From Ornithodoros turicata (lineage: Eukaryota; Arthropoda; Arachnida; Ixodida; Argasidae), in the NCBI RefSeq assembly GCF_037126465.1, contig NC_088206.1, positions 50,138,841 to 50,202,840 of the forward strand: a stretch of 64,000 nt of DNA. Reading direction: 5' to 3'. The position numbers and the translations under genes were made by a program. Positions 1-10,452 of this stretch are shown piece after piece (position 1 is the first letter of the stretch; every line of letters starts with the position of its first letter). The notes below the pieces were generated by a model, which was not told the DNA's origin, made no database searches, and worked only from the letters and a program-made list of their open reading frames with translations.

Positions 1-290
1 CTAGAGCTAGTCATGAAGCATGCTGTCAGCATGTTCCTGCATTTTGTACATTGTAATCGAGGCTGATATACTGTAAACATGATATTAGTATTGGGCATGA
101 TAATGAATATAATATTTTTATTACAATAAATATTTTTAATGCAACTTTCTTTATTCATATTGTTCTTCATTCCATATTCATATATGCCTTCCTCCAGAAA
201 TTCGGTGACGAGTGGATGAGTGAGTAGCAAAAAGAATTTGAGGGGATTCTTTCACCTTAGGGACCAAAGTACTCAGTGAAAGGATGGTTA
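1..290 (+). other. 3' UTR and poly(A) region of upstream MBD-gene copy 0
   Basis: This stretch matches 33458-33745, the 3' end of copy A, almost base for base, including the opening ctagagctagtcatgaagca and an AATAAA at 125-130 (copy A: 33582-33587). I infer it is the tail of a third family member lying mostly upstream of the window. No coding sequence of copy 0 is visible. Homology fades near 290, where a TTAA MITE sits. Confidence 0.65.
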
Positions 291-291
291 A

Positions 292-916
292 AGGGACTAT
301 CACATCCGTCGCGGTAGTTTCTGAAACTACAGTGCCATTTTACTCCTCGTTCATCACCGACGATAATGCCGAAAATTCGACATGAATTAGTGGAGTTGTT
401 TCTGTGCAATTTGATATAGTAATGCATGGCAAGAGCAGACGAGAGATGTTGAGAGCATTCCGGAATGCCCTCTCTGTAAATGTCACTTGGACAAGGCTAA
501 GGGAGTGGCAGAGAGACCTTAGCGTCCGAACGCCCGCGGGAGTGATGGCATCTGCACTGCAGGTCGCGGAGAAGTCTGAGATGGGCTCGTGGAATGCTGT
601 TTCTGGTTGGTGTCCTACGTCTCTGTACAGCCAGGAGCGTAACACCGTGTTTCAAGGAACATGGTCACATCAGCACTCGCACTGGTAAGAGAGGGTCGGC
701 GTATTTACCGAGGTAATTTCACTTAGTATATTAGGGTGCGAACGCGAAGCAGACGACCTCAGAGACAATCACCTGTGCTGCGCTCCCATTCGTGTACCCG
801 TCTTACGTCATTCTGGCTTAGCTGCAGAGGGAGTGCGAATCTTTAAAACTTGTTTAAACCATGTCGAACATTACCGTATCTGTCTCATACACACCTATCC
901 GGATGCGATAGTCCCT
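292..916. mobile_element. TTAA-flanked MITE, 625 bp (piggyBac-like)
   Basis: The ends are inverted repeats (AGGGACTATCACATCCG at the left; the reverse complement of the right end reads AGGGACTATCGCATCCGG). They are flanked by TTAA at 288-291 and 917-920. TTAA target duplication with short TIRs is the piggyBac signature; there is no transposase, so it would be non-autonomous. A 94-codon frame inside resembles nothing I know. Confidence 0.7.
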
Positions 917-920
917 TTAA

Positions 921-1324
921 GTAAGCTGGTGATAAATATCCATGATAGTGAAACCCCGAGACGAGGGACAAAAAGGGATATACATTGTGCACGTGCATGT
1001 CCCTTCTGGACCCTTTAGAACAGGAGTCACTACCACCGGGATGACGTCATGAGAGCTGCGCTGTGCCATTTTCGCCCACCAAGAGTCTAATCTCTTTACT
1101 CTCGAGTCCAATAAAAACAACCTGTGTCTATTCACAAGTTCGTTTCTACTTTGCCACCTTCAAGTCATGATTCCGTGACACTGTCATGTCCAAACAATAT
1201 TCATAACGCACTCTGCTTGGCCCCCTCTTGTATCTAGGCCTCCATGGAAAAGCCTGCCCCTCCCCTAGAACACAAGCCTTCATAAGCGAAGATATTCCAA
1301 AAGCCGGGCATCATAACCGGAGAA
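921..1324. other. Intergenic stretch, nothing recognised
   Basis: Only short, low-information open frames occur between the TTAA MITE and the Penelope element. No convincing gene, repeat or regulatory site seen. Confidence 0.4.
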
Positions 1325-1372
1325 TAAAAAATTGTCACCGACTTAATGCAACAGGAAATAACAATTTATTTA

Positions 1373-1406
1373 GACGTTTCGTCTCCTATATGGGAGACAT
1401 CATCAG
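1373..1406 (-). ncRNA. Hammerhead ribozyme core, left Penelope terminal repeat
   Basis: On the minus strand the order is CTGATGA, a stem II (TGTCTCC / GGAGAC closed by a short loop), GAAAC, then GTC. This is the catalytic core order of a type I hammerhead. The ACGT between GAA and C is palindromic, matching the very short stem III reported for Penelope hammerheads, which are thought to work as dimers. Stem I is not obvious by eye. Activity is untested. Confidence 0.7.
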
Positions 1407-1417
1407 TGCAAAACGTC

Positions 1418-2344
1418 GATATCTTCCATTTGGTCCTAAACAGTGTTGAACCTTCTATTCAGGTTATGTACAAAATTGAGAACAACAACGTGCTACCTTT
1501 TTTGGACGTAAATGTGCATCACGACCAAGCAGGACAAATCAAAACAAAGGTCTACCGTAAAGCTTGTGACACCGGCAACTTCCTGGACTTTAATTCTCAC
1601 CACCCTATCGAACACAAGTGAGCCGTCATCAGAACTTTGTTGGATCATGCTGAGCGCCTCGCTTCCGACTGTCAACTTCAATATTCAGAGGATGCCACCA
1701 TTAATGAACTGCTTTGGAAACCGGGTTATCCCCAGAAGTTTATCGATGACACACGCAGGCGTAGAGAAGACAGGCAGCCAAAAGAACTTTCCACACATAA
1801 TGGGACTGTCTCAATTCCTTACGTCAAAGGGGTTTCGGAGCGTATTCGGCGCACTCTACTGCCCTTGGGGATAAGGACTTGCTTCAAACCCCACATGAAA
1901 CTTCGGCACATCATCTCAAGGCCCAAAGATCTCACCCCACCCGGAAGCGAAAGTGGTGTCGTCTATAGGCTAAGTTGTTTGGAATGTGATGCCACGTACG
2001 TAGGTGAGACAGGCAGGAAACGGGACACCCGAATTAAAGAACACAGACGAGACGTTGCAAAGGCGACCAACGCAACTAGGTCAAAGACTGAGCTCGTGGG
2101 CCACTGCTGGAGAACGTGACACATGTTCGACTACAAGGGCGCCGTCATCTTGGCGCGCGAACAGCGGTGGGGACCGAGAAAATCCCTCGAATCGTGGCAC
2201 ATCCAAAGGGAGCCAACAGCATGCAATAACAACCGTGGCCCTCTGTACTGTACTCTGGTCTCGGTAAACCCTTATATAGCAAGACTGGTTTTGGTGCTCC
2301 TCATTCTTGTCCCTAGCCTTGCACTGATGATGTCTCCCGCATAG
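1418..2344 (+). pseudogene. Penelope polyprotein C-terminal fragment: RT tail and GIY-YIG endonuclease
   Basis: One frame runs through the fragment, broken by TGA stops at 1619-1621 and near 2117, either of which could be a decayed Arg codon. It contains an RT-tail motif (VLPFLDVNVHHD) and a connecting region. A zinc-finger-like CLEC then leads into a GIY-YIG core (ATYVGETGRKRDTRIKEHRRD), which Penelope elements use for target cleavage. A typical Penelope end follows (LAREQRWGPRKSLESWHI, then NNNRGPL). The catalytic RT motifs are absent, so the copy is dead. Placement in Penelope is firm; the subfamily is not assigned. Confidence 0.85.
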
Positions 2345-2357
2345 GAGACGAAACGTC
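2324..2357 (+). ncRNA. Hammerhead ribozyme core, right Penelope terminal repeat
   Basis: CTGATGA at 2324, stem II TGTCTCC/GGAGAC with a CGCATA loop, then GAAAC and GTC. It differs from the left copy only in the stem II loop, so both kept the catalytic core and the stem. Cleavage is predicted after GTC at 2357. The sequence continues TAAATAAATTG in both copies. Confidence 0.72.
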
Positions 2358-2406
2358 TAAATAAATTGTTATTTCCTGTTGTGTTAAGTCGGTGACAATT
2401 TTTTAG

Positions 2407-3080
2407 TCACAAGCCTTCATGTTAGGTATAATGTCAACCTCCGCCTTATCTGAATCTGAGGTGTCAGTGAGCCACAGTTCTATTCTTCTCACCTGTGGGC
2501 AGAAAAAAATACACAAAATGACAGCTCATGCAAATCATGCATGACGAAAGCAGTCAATGGACATTTATTAAGGAATCTCTCTCACTGGACTGTGAACTAG
2601 TAGGGGAAGAAACGTTATCGATATGCTCCTCGTACCCTTTAAAAAGAAGGTGTTGTCGTGTAAGAGATTGGCTTCGCAGTCAGCATTGCCGGAGGGACAT
2701 CTGCGTTGCAGTGCTGAAAACATCGTGCATTTCCGTAAACATGATGTGATGACACTGTTTCCAACATGGCCTCCTAGCCCTGGTGTACTCCTGGCCACTA
2801 AAAACGTTTGGTAATTTTATGTTCTACCCGCTTCAACATTTAATAAGAAAGCCTCGGGTGCCATTTCCTCTGTATTGCGCCCTTCTACTGGTAACTGAAA
2901 ATAAATTTAAAAAATGCCCTGGCCATGTTCCACTCGCATCATTTCTTGCAACCTACTAATACTACCCAAATTTCTAATAGCAATTTTCTAGCAAATTTCT
3001 AATAACAGTTTCTTTTCTTCTTCTTTCTTTTTTTCTTCACATTATCGTAGTCATGATTTCGCTGTGGCATGGTACCTGTT
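2407..3080. other. Intergenic stretch upstream of promoter A, nothing recognised
   Basis: AT-rich with short open frames on both strands. None has a domain or a homologous counterpart upstream of promoter B that I could find. Confidence 0.4.
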
Positions 3081-4030
3081 TCAGAGGTCGATCACGCTCT
3101 GAAAAGAAAAAAATTAGAAAAGACACAAAAACGTGCTGGTGTACTGTGGAGAGAGGAAAATGCTTGCGTTTGAGGAACATGAACACAAAACGAAGAAGAC
3201 AACTACAACACTAGAAACCAGCAGTGAAGCTATCCTGCAGTAAGTACAGTCGGAAGAACAGGAAACAGGAGGGGGAAGGGGAAGGAGAGCGGTAACATCG
3301 CTGTCTCGGCAAAAGCCAGAAATTTGAACAACCTTGATTTCCAAGTGGTCCTCTGAAGTGGACATATTTTCATAAACAACTTGCAAGTGGTTCCATTTGA
3401 AAAAAAAAAAAAAAAATAATCTTGCGGGTTGTAGCAGCTGAGAGGTTTGAAATTATGTTACGTTAGGTATGCAGTGCTCTCCGTGTTCCCTCACCCTCTT
3501 GTTTGTCCTTGTCCTGTATTTTTTCCTATCTCTATGTTTGCGCGTTTCTTTGTCCGTCTCCTCAACACTCCAAACGTCCAAATTCAACTTTCGCGCGCGG
3601 TTCGCCGCTCCTCCCGTGCGCCGCTTTGCGCTCCTTGCGCTCCCAGCGTGGAGATCACGTGCCGCGTGACGCATGCGCAGAGAAGGTATTCAAAAAAGCT
3701 GGTCATATTTCGCCTCTTTTGTGTGGTTCTGTGTAAGTTGCATGAAAACGGTGGAAAAGCACTTGAAAGACACCGTGTGTGTTGCTTCGGCAGCCGCAGA
3801 CACCATGTAAGTGCACCAAAGGCACACAAGCGACAGCTTACTTTCGATACCACGTCGACCATGACACTATGCGGTTTGCTTTCGGACCGCGCTGATTGGA
3901 TTTACTGCATCAAGCGTTTCATTTATTAATCTGTGGACAACAAGGACTTGGGCTCGCATCATAATATTAGTGCTGTCGAGGGGAGACATGACGCTGGACG
4001 ATATTCAGAACTCGTGAGAAGCGACGAACA
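3081..4030 (+). promoter_or_regulatory. Promoter and untranslated first exon of MBD-gene copy A
   Basis: The block is collinear with 35060-35950 ahead of copy B. The core (about 3580-3690) is CpG-rich in an otherwise AT-leaning window. Both copies share gacgcatgcgcagagaagg, which contains a GCATGCGC palindrome resembling an NRF-1 site. Both then have cagccgc shortly before a strong donor: exon end 3805 (gtaagt) in A and 35654 (gtaagt) in B. The shared island, shared donor and position upstream of the coding exons support a promoter with a non-coding first exon. The transcription start is not defined. A 160-codon frame at 3447-3929 is not conserved in B and I do not treat it as a gene. Confidence 0.6.
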
Positions 4031-4480
4031 GAACAATTATAGGGCGCACAGGCGACGCACTTTCAACCGTTTAGTACAGAAATGAAACTAAAACGAAGTA
4101 CAAACATGAAACTCCATCAGAAGAAACCTGTTTTTGCACCCCCCCCCCCGCCCCTGTTCTTCCTACCTATTATCATAAACCATTGCGAGTAGAATCAAAT
4201 CTTGTTTTTCTTTTTCTTTTTTTGTCAACTTAGAGTAGGGGAGCTAACACATTAGTCTTTCTTCTTATCAGTGCATGAAGAGGTAGAATCGGATGGCTTG
4301 TGCTAGGCTTGTCTATCATGGAGTCTTTCTTCTTCCCTATATTAACGGTTTGTATACTACTTGTCGAAGTGTATATATACCCGTAGATCTGTAGTACAAG
4401 ATAATCAAACCCGGGTTACACACACATGCATTAGTATGCGCTGCCAACTGAGATCCTATTATGTCTCCCAGAAAGTACCT
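4031..4480. other. Intron 1 of copy A, no element recognised
   Basis: Contains a poly(C) tract around 4139-4149 and AT-rich sequence; nothing else identifiable. Confidence 0.4.
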
Positions 4481-4539
4481 TATTATATTATTTATAGATA
4501 GATTATTATTATATATAGATTATTTAGACATCTTCCAGT

Positions 4540-5590
4540 CTCACTTCGTCCCAGCCTGCGAACATTTGTGCACACCGGTATGTCTCCAGAGGCTCTCTTG
4601 CAATCCTTTCGTTGTGCCATTCAGGACGCGGTGGTCCTGTCTAAAAGGGTAACAGGTCACATCGGTCATTCTCCAACAATTAACCACCTTAGGGCATTAC
4701 GTCGCAGAGCAGAAAGAACGGCTCATCGAACAGGGCAACTTCCTGACAATGTAGCCTACCGACGGACGAAAGCTAAAGTAACATGAGAACTTAAGAAAGA
4801 AGACCGGAAGCGTTGGCGTAAGTTTTGTCAACACCTTTCACCGTTTGACCCGGCCACAAAGATCTGGAGGGCAATTCTGGAGTGGCTCTGAAGGATGCGC
4901 CCCCACATAAGAATCCTCTCGCGGCCTTGACTATTGTTAAGGGTGTAGACAAAAACACGCTAGCGACAGATTTCTGCGTCGTACTAACGACACTGGCGGC
5001 TGCCTAGACGACTGCTGTACACAGCAGTTTTGTCCATATCTTGACGGCCAAAACTCATCACGACTGGCCCCATCCACCGGAGGTTATGGACTGCGACTTC
5101 ACTCTAATCGAGCTAAAGACTGGGAAAACTGATGAAAAGAATGGTCTTGCATCGTCTCGACTGGTGGCTCGAAAAGCAAGGTGCATTCCCTCACAAAATG
5201 GCAGGCTTTCGTCGCCACCGAAGCTACATGGATCCAGTTCTCGACCTCGTTTCTACAATCCAACATGCTCGTGCACATCAGCGGAGCGTTATATCAGTTT
5301 TCCTAGACATCAAGCGCGCCTATGATACCGAGTCTCACATTTGTGTGCTGCACGCCTTGCACTTTTTTGGAGTATCTGGTCGACTCTTCAGCTGGCTCCA
5401 AGATTTTCTTACTGACCTAACTGGCGCTGTCCGCACATCCGACGGCCAAAGCCCTCAGCATCCTGTTCATTAAGGCGTACTCCAAGGAAGCATTCTGAGT
5501 ACTACACTCTTTAATGTGGTAATGGCGGGCCTAACCGATAATTCCTCGCGTGCCGATGATGTTGCCCTTTGGACAGTAGGCAAGTAGGCG
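4540..5590 (+). pseudogene. LINE reverse transcriptase fragment, sense, degraded
   Basis: Pieces of a non-LTR RT appear in shifting frames. First is the RT-upstream segment (KRVTGHIGHSPTINHLRALR), then a DFTLIEL block. RT motif A follows as FLDIKRAYDT at about 5299, motif B as GVLQGSILSTTLFN near 5475, and motif C as ADDVALW near 5552. Stops and frameshifts separate them. The same element occurs antisense at 17746-20410 with 21205-21380, and at 25075-25450. That longer copy carries RNase H, so the family belongs to the RNase H-bearing LINEs (I/R1-like groups). Confidence 0.8.
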
Positions 5591-6396
5591 TTTTTTTATG
5601 CGAGCCTGGGCCGGGTTCGGGTTTCAGCCACCGGGTACGGGCTTGACAACGCCAACCGTGGTGGGGCATGTACGCGAACATATTTGGCGAGACTGGACAG
5701 CTGAATTTTAATGTCACTTTTTTTTTCATTGGGTATGGTGTATCATGGTATTGTCATCTGAGAACTATCACTTTTTTATACGTGATCATGCTTATTTCCT
5801 GTAATGGGTCTGGATTTCACACGTACACTCACACACATTTGGGGACGTTGGGTGTGGTGGGCGCGCTGAGCAGGTTCGGCGCGAGGGTCAGTTAAGTTAG
5901 GTGTTCTGACATATTTCGTTCGTGTGAGAGTTCGAGAAGGGGGAATAACACCGGTGCACGTGCAATAGAGCGGAAATGAGTCTCTCTTGATCCGCAAGGT
6001 ACATACGAGTACATGTCGCCCACACGCCACTGCACGCTGCCTTCCCAAGCAAGCAAGCAAGCACCAAGCACACAGCGGGTTGCCGGCAGAGAAACACAGC
6101 CTGTAAAACACAGAGCGTACCTCCTCACTCCCCACCAATTAGCTGCGTCCTTTTCCTCGCTGTGCTGTGCTCTTTCAGTACGCGGATTTGAAGGGAGACC
6201 ATAGCAGAGACCAGAACATAGCGCACGTCAAAAGAACCCCAGGTGGTCCAAATTATCCGCATTCCTACCCTGTGGCATGTGCAACATGTCACCACACTGC
6301 GCAGACAAACCTTACGTGTAACATCACAGTACCATTTGTGCTCTTAAGTAAATCGAAATACGCCTCCGACCCTCGAGAACAGATAGAGCAGAGGCG
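5591..6396. other. Copy A intron with degraded repeats
   Basis: GC-rich gggccggg-type sequence starts at about 5600. A short SINE-like motif lies at about 6234-6275 (agaaccccaggtggtccaaa, also seen in variant form near 27513 and 53080). A cytosine/adenine-rich stretch with (AAGC)n lies around 6046-6064. No gene seen. Confidence 0.35.
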
Positions 6397-6580
6397 GGCT
6401 GGGACCGGGCCTTAGCACGGAAACAGTCGGGTACGGGCTGGGCCCGGGCCGGCGAAGTCGGGCTCGGGCCGGGCCCAGGCTGGAAATCTATAGAAAACGT
6501 CGGGCCCGGCCCGGGTGCGGGCCGTAGCAGCCGGGCCTGGGCCGGGCACGGGCCTGAAAATTAGTCCCGTGCAGTGCTCT
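6397..6580. repeat. GC-rich CCGGGCCC-repeat element end
   Basis: About 180 bp of imperfect gggccggg/cccgggcc iterations, strongly unlike the AT-rich surroundings. It is bordered by agagcagagg at the left and gcagtgctct at the right, which read as imperfect inverted ends. A related fragment lies at 5600-5650. Likely a MITE with self-amplified GC-rich subterminal repeats. Confidence 0.4.
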
Positions 6581-6732
6581 AGTAGACGTCCTCCAGGGAA
6601 AGTTTCATATGTCTTCGTAAGTAGGTATACGATCTGGCTGCCAAGAGGCACACCATCTGCTCCATTCTTGCTAATGTCAGTCTTCATAGGATCAATCCTG
6701 GATCCACTGATCAGGATAGTCGACGAAGCACC

Positions 6733-7070
6733 TCACTGTATAACGGTAGTGCTCAGATATGCTACAGTTCCGTAAGCTATGGGACTTGCATCTGCAAAGA
6801 CATGGAGTATGTGGGCGCACCCTCCTTCTTCACTACTCAAGCAAATGTAGCGAGGCACTTGAATCGTCTGCAGCTGTTTTAACTCTGAGTACCATTGCTT
6901 CCAATTCCTGTCAATTTCATCAGGTAGGGTCCCATCCCAACCAACCTTCAGTACCCAGAGCGTCTGAAATAGCGCTTTTGCATGCACGAGGTATGGAGCT
7001 ACCCGTCCCAGTGGATCGTAGACACTTGCCGTAACTCTCAGCATTGTCCTCTTCGTGTATACTGTGCCAA
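6733..7070 (-). pseudogene. BEL/Pao A17 region fragment
   Basis: The frame reads SVYDPLGRVAPYLVHAKALF, then GWDGTLPDEIDRNWKQWYSE and PRYICLSSE. This is the hallmark of the Pao region downstream of RT (annotated as peptidase A17 in family databases): DPLG, GWD and W..W motifs in order. It ends near 6733 with no continuation into RNase H or integrase. Confidence 0.85.
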
Positions 7071-7760
7071 TGCTATTACCGACTCCCAGTGATGGCCACT
7101 AACTACTTCTACAGTAGTTTAACTATAACTACTAACTACTTTGCGATGGAGTAGTTTAACTAGTAGTTCAACTACTTTTCAGGGGAGTAGTTAAAACTAC
7201 TTCTGTAACTACTGCAATGTGTTTTAACTACATCTGTAACTACTTAACGTTGTCCATCAACACCAATCCCTTGTACTGTTCTTGGACACCTAAATATGAA
7301 TCACAAGCAGTGATAATGATATTTAAAATATACTCTTGTGCCTACGTCGCTCAATTCACATACTGTCGTAAAATCCCCCGCCTGTCTCTTGTATGTTATA
7401 CGCTGACAAAGGAGCTTGCTGCAGAAATATTTTCTATGGAGTGAAAGCTTCCGCTATAAAGGTACGTACAACTACAATGGACCATGTACGAGATTTACAC
7501 TCAGGCTCCTTTGTCACAGATCAGTGCTTCTATAAAGATATAAACTAAGTTGCAGAATTATTTCACAGCAAATGAGGTTTCACTAGACAAGCATTAAGAG
7601 TGAAGATTTAGTACACATGCACGGCACAATTGCTATGCACCTCCGTTCTCATCAAACAAGCAGGTCAAGGTAAAAGTCGGAAGCACAATCGTGCCATAAA
7701 GCTTACGGCAAAATTGCAAGTAGTTGGCGCCTGCAGTAAGCTAACTACTGTAGTTAACTA

Positions 7761-8314
7761 CCGTAATTTCACCCGTATAAGCCGCAGGACGCGTTTTTAG
7801 GAACGTTTTGAAAATTTTCTGGCAGATAAGCCGCGGGCAATACAAGACGACTGATTTGTGTGACAAAGGAGACCATAGTGAAGACCATAAACACTGTGGT
7901 CCATACTCCTGGGTCGGCATAGTGTACAATAAAGGAGGTCAGTTCTAGAGTGTCTACGAAGATCGGATTGTGCCCTTGTTGGGCGCTTTTCATGTATTGA
8001 TGGGTCAGTGGTCTTCCAGAAGACGTGAATCACTGTCACCACTTTCGTTAAAGCTGCTTGAGGGAATGCACCAGGAAGATCAATCTACTCAAATATGGAC
8101 CCGTCCCTGTTAGGCACTGTTCGTGCATCGGCGGGGCAGTGCTGTTCCAGAGACACTGTTGACGCTTCGTTAAAATCGGTGTATGGGGAAAATACCAGGG
8201 AAAAAATAGTCATCAGATATAAGCCGCACCGGTGGATAAGCTGCAGAGCGCCCGTGAGAAAAAAAAAAGCGCATATTTACGCACTAATTCGCGCTAATAC
8301 GCGTGAAATTACAG
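7761..8314. mobile_element. TA-flanked MITE, 554 bp
   Basis: Left end ccgtaatttcacccgtataa; reverse complement of right end ctgtaatttcacgcgtatta; TA on both sides (7759-7760, 8315-8316). Internal blocks containing agccgc are partly repeated. The TA target and the TIRs fit a non-autonomous Tc1/mariner/pogo element; no coding sequence. Confidence 0.65.
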
Positions 8315-8364
8315 TACTCGAAGTAGTAGTTTAACTAGTAGTTGCCACTACATTTCTGCAAGTA

Positions 8365-8541
8365 CAGTCAAACTCCTTTACAACGAAACTCAGGGGACAG
8401 CAAAAAAAATTCGCAGTAAAGGTATTTTCGTTAAAAAGGATATCTATTATTGAACCTATAGGCTCCAACGGGACCGCAAAAAAAAATTTGCTGTAGTGGT
8501 ATTTTCGTTCAAAAGGTGTTCGCTATAAAGGAGTTTGACTG
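8365..8541. mobile_element. TA-flanked MITE, 177 bp, copy 1
   Basis: Ends cagtcaaactcctttacaac and, inverted, cagtcaaactcctttatagc, flanked by TA. A near-identical 176-bp copy lies at 22540-22715. Both have the internal phrase ggggacagcaaaaaaaatt and GGTATTTTCGTT near each end. Pogo/Tigger-like short TIRs are the best fit. Confidence 0.75.
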
Positions 8542-8604
8542 TAGTTGATAACTACTTTTTAACTACAATCAGGTAGTTTAACTACATATAGTTAGCTACT
8601 GGCC

Positions 8605-9475
8605 ATAGACAGTGAAAGGCAGTTTCTCATTGAACGGGTCCCATACTATCCCTAGAACCTCAGTATTCCTGTGGCGTGCCCAAGATGCTTCGTTTCTACT
8701 GCATCTGCTTCAAAACGTTGTCGGAGGGTGATGCTGTTGGAGGCCCATTTCATTGACACCTCCAACAGAACGTTATTGGCATCCTCGTAGAACTCCAACG
8801 CCCTTTCTTCACTGTCGGCTCCTGTCATCCACATACAGACTTTCTTGAAGCAGTTTCGCTGATGACATGTACTTCCCTTTCGTGTTCTGTAGATGGTGTC
8901 ATAACGTTGCCGCCAGTAAGAAGGAACTTGATGTCGTTCCAAACAGAACTCTACTTATTCTGAACGTCACTACGCTTGGCATGTTCTTTTCATCCATAGG
9001 CATGCTATCGTACCACAAGAACCGTAGTGCATATCTGTCGCGTTCTCTTACTGCAATCCGGAGAAAGGCTTTTTCCATGTCGTCCACAAGCACAACTCGA
9101 TGACTTCTGAAGTGTAACAAAAGCCCAACGCGATATGCTGTTAAGTTGGGATAGCTTTCAAGGTTATCATTGAGCGAAAAATACCCAGGGGCATGTGATG
9201 ATGCGTAAAACACTGCCCTGAGCTTGGCCGTGCTGCTTGACTTGCGAATTACAGCCTGGTGGGGCATATAATAGGTGAAGCTTTCCACCTCCATCTTGTC
9301 GTCCACCAGGTTGGCCATCCCCTTGACGAAATACTCTTGTATAGTTGCTTCCAACCAATGTGGAGTTTTCTGGAGCCTACTCATGAGCTGTTGAAGCCTT
9401 TTCATGGCCACATCTTTGTTGTTTGTGAGGTTAATGTACGACTTCCAAGACAGGACCACCTTGTACCGGCTGTTA
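8605..9475 (-). pseudogene. BEL/Pao reverse transcriptase fragment
   Basis: The minus-strand frame has AVIRKSSSTAKLRAVFYAS, then FSLNDNLESYPNLTAYRVGL and VVLVDDMEKAFLRIAVRERD (RT motif A region), all typical of Pao-type RT. A YVDD motif is encoded at 8824-8835, directly followed by a frameshift into TGADSEERALEFYEDA. The frame continues toward LGIVWDPFNEKLPFTV at the MITE boundary near 8610. At least one frameshift is present. Confidence 0.85.
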
Positions 9476-9594
9476 CTTCGCCGTTCAGTCTGTTAGAAGA
9501 AGTCTACCGCCGGATCTTTTTCAGTGCAGTCCGAATCTCCATCATCCTTGTGGACTGGCTTCTTCCGACCCAGATGTGATATTCCGTTCTATGT

Positions 9595-10110
9595 TCACCA
9601 TAGCCTGAGTTGCTTATGCGCCATTAAAATTGAATCATCATCATCATCATCATCATCATCCTTGTTCACCAACCATTTGTGAAAGTCGAGGAGAGGGTCC
9701 CTTGGAAGCGCCCGCTGCACGACTGGAAACAGTAAGCTGCTAAATGTTTCTTGCTTACTTCTGAATGTTTCAAGGCCTCTGACGTGCGCCATCACATTGT
9801 CACACAGGTGCCGAAGGCTCTTGATGTCAGCAGAGGCGTGCACCAGGTGCAAATCAATAAGCTGCCTCATATGAGACTGCATGAGCAATTCTTCGTCACC
9901 GAAGCGCCGTTTTAGGAGCGTCCTTGTAGCGTTTGGAAGTTGGAGGCAGGCACCTTATGACTGCTGCTGCGTCGGCAGTTAGGCACCCTCTCCGACAATT
10001 GAACTTGTCGACTTGCGATAGGTCGCCGTTGTTATGTACCACACCCTCGAATTGCTCCCAGAACTGCTGCCAAGCTGCCAAGCAGTTCTATTGCAGTTGA
10101 ACTTGATCAG
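9595..10110 (-). pseudogene. BEL/Pao gag fragment
   Basis: The minus strand encodes WQQFWEQFEGVVHNNGDLSQ, then VDKFNCRRGCLTADAAAVIR, a conserved gag block of BEL/Pao elements. The continuation (HASADIKSLRHLCDNVMAHV) is in another frame. It ends in an Asp run created by an (ATC)n microsatellite at about 9634-9659. Protease was not recognised. Confidence 0.75.
9634..9660. repeat. (ATC)n microsatellite
   Basis: About nine tandem ATC units inside the BEL/Pao gag fragment; encodes a poly-Asp run on the minus strand. Confidence 0.9.
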
Positions 10111-10254
10111 TTCAAGCTTGGGCACTCTCACCTTTGTTCAGGGGCATGAAGACGTCGATCCCATGGGTGTGTGGTGGGTGGGTAGGGGGGTTCTCTGTCA
10201 GCTGCTATTCTACTTCATCATCAACGCCGTTCAGCTGAATTTTTAGGGCCGTAG

Positions 10255-10452
10255 GGAAAGAAAAAAAGAAAACAAGCATTTGTTGTCTTTTTGAGTTAAT
10301 AGAACATTTTTTTGATGCGCAGGAAAGCCAGCCTCAAATATTGAGCAGGTCAGGAATGTGAGAAACTCTTGCCCCGCACTCGACTTAACTGCCTGCTTCT
10401 ACCTGTTTCACTGGTGTCTCCTGCCAACTGATCCAGGGACATACTAGAGGTA
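10255..10452 (+). repeat. Start of A/B duplicated intron block (A side)
   Basis: Matches 42355-42540 of copy B, for example cttttTgagttaatagaaca and the stretch from agccagcctca to ttgagcaggtca. The block is broken after gaggta by two insertions (10453-12183) and resumes at 12184. This shows that A and B share intron sequence and are duplicates rather than merely similar genes. Confidence 0.8.

Larger units (their letters stand above)
1325..2406 (+). mobile_element. Penelope-like retroelement, truncated, with inverted terminal repeats
   Basis: The left end (1325-1408) is repeated in inverted orientation at the right end (about 2322-2406). Each copy carries a hammerhead-ribozyme core. Between them lies the C-terminal part of a Penelope polyprotein (reverse-transcriptase tail plus GIY-YIG endonuclease) on the plus strand. 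The N-terminal RT is missing, so this is a 5'-truncated copy. Inverted or tandem terminal repeats with hammerhead motifs are established for Penelope-like elements. Confidence 0.85.
7094..8604. mobile_element. TAACTAC-repeat MITE carrying two younger MITEs
   Basis: Outer ends read ggccactaactacttct at the left and, reverse-complemented, ggccagtagctaactat at the right. The subterminal DNA is filled with taactac/gtagtta iterations (7094-7245, 7735-7760, 8316-8360, 8542-8600). Two TA-flanked MITEs (7761-8314 and 8365-8541) interrupt it. The whole assembly interrupts the BEL/Pao relic. Insertion order is therefore BEL, then this element, then the two inner MITEs. Confidence 0.6.
6733..10110 (-). 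mobile_element. BEL/Pao LTR-retrotransposon relic (gag to A17), split by nested MITEs
   Basis: On the minus strand the order is gag (about 10110-9600), RT (about 9460-8650) and the Pao A17 region (about 7070-6733). Positions 7094-8604 are occupied by unrelated MITEs; the reading resumes on the other side, so they inserted into it. No LTRs or integrase were recognised. Stops and frameshifts show it is inactive. It lies in intron 1 of copy A, antisense to the gene. Confidence 0.82.

Noticed and set aside
3447..3929. 160-codon plus-strand frame across promoter A
   Set aside because: Not conserved in the homologous promoter B block and spans the shared first-exon donor.
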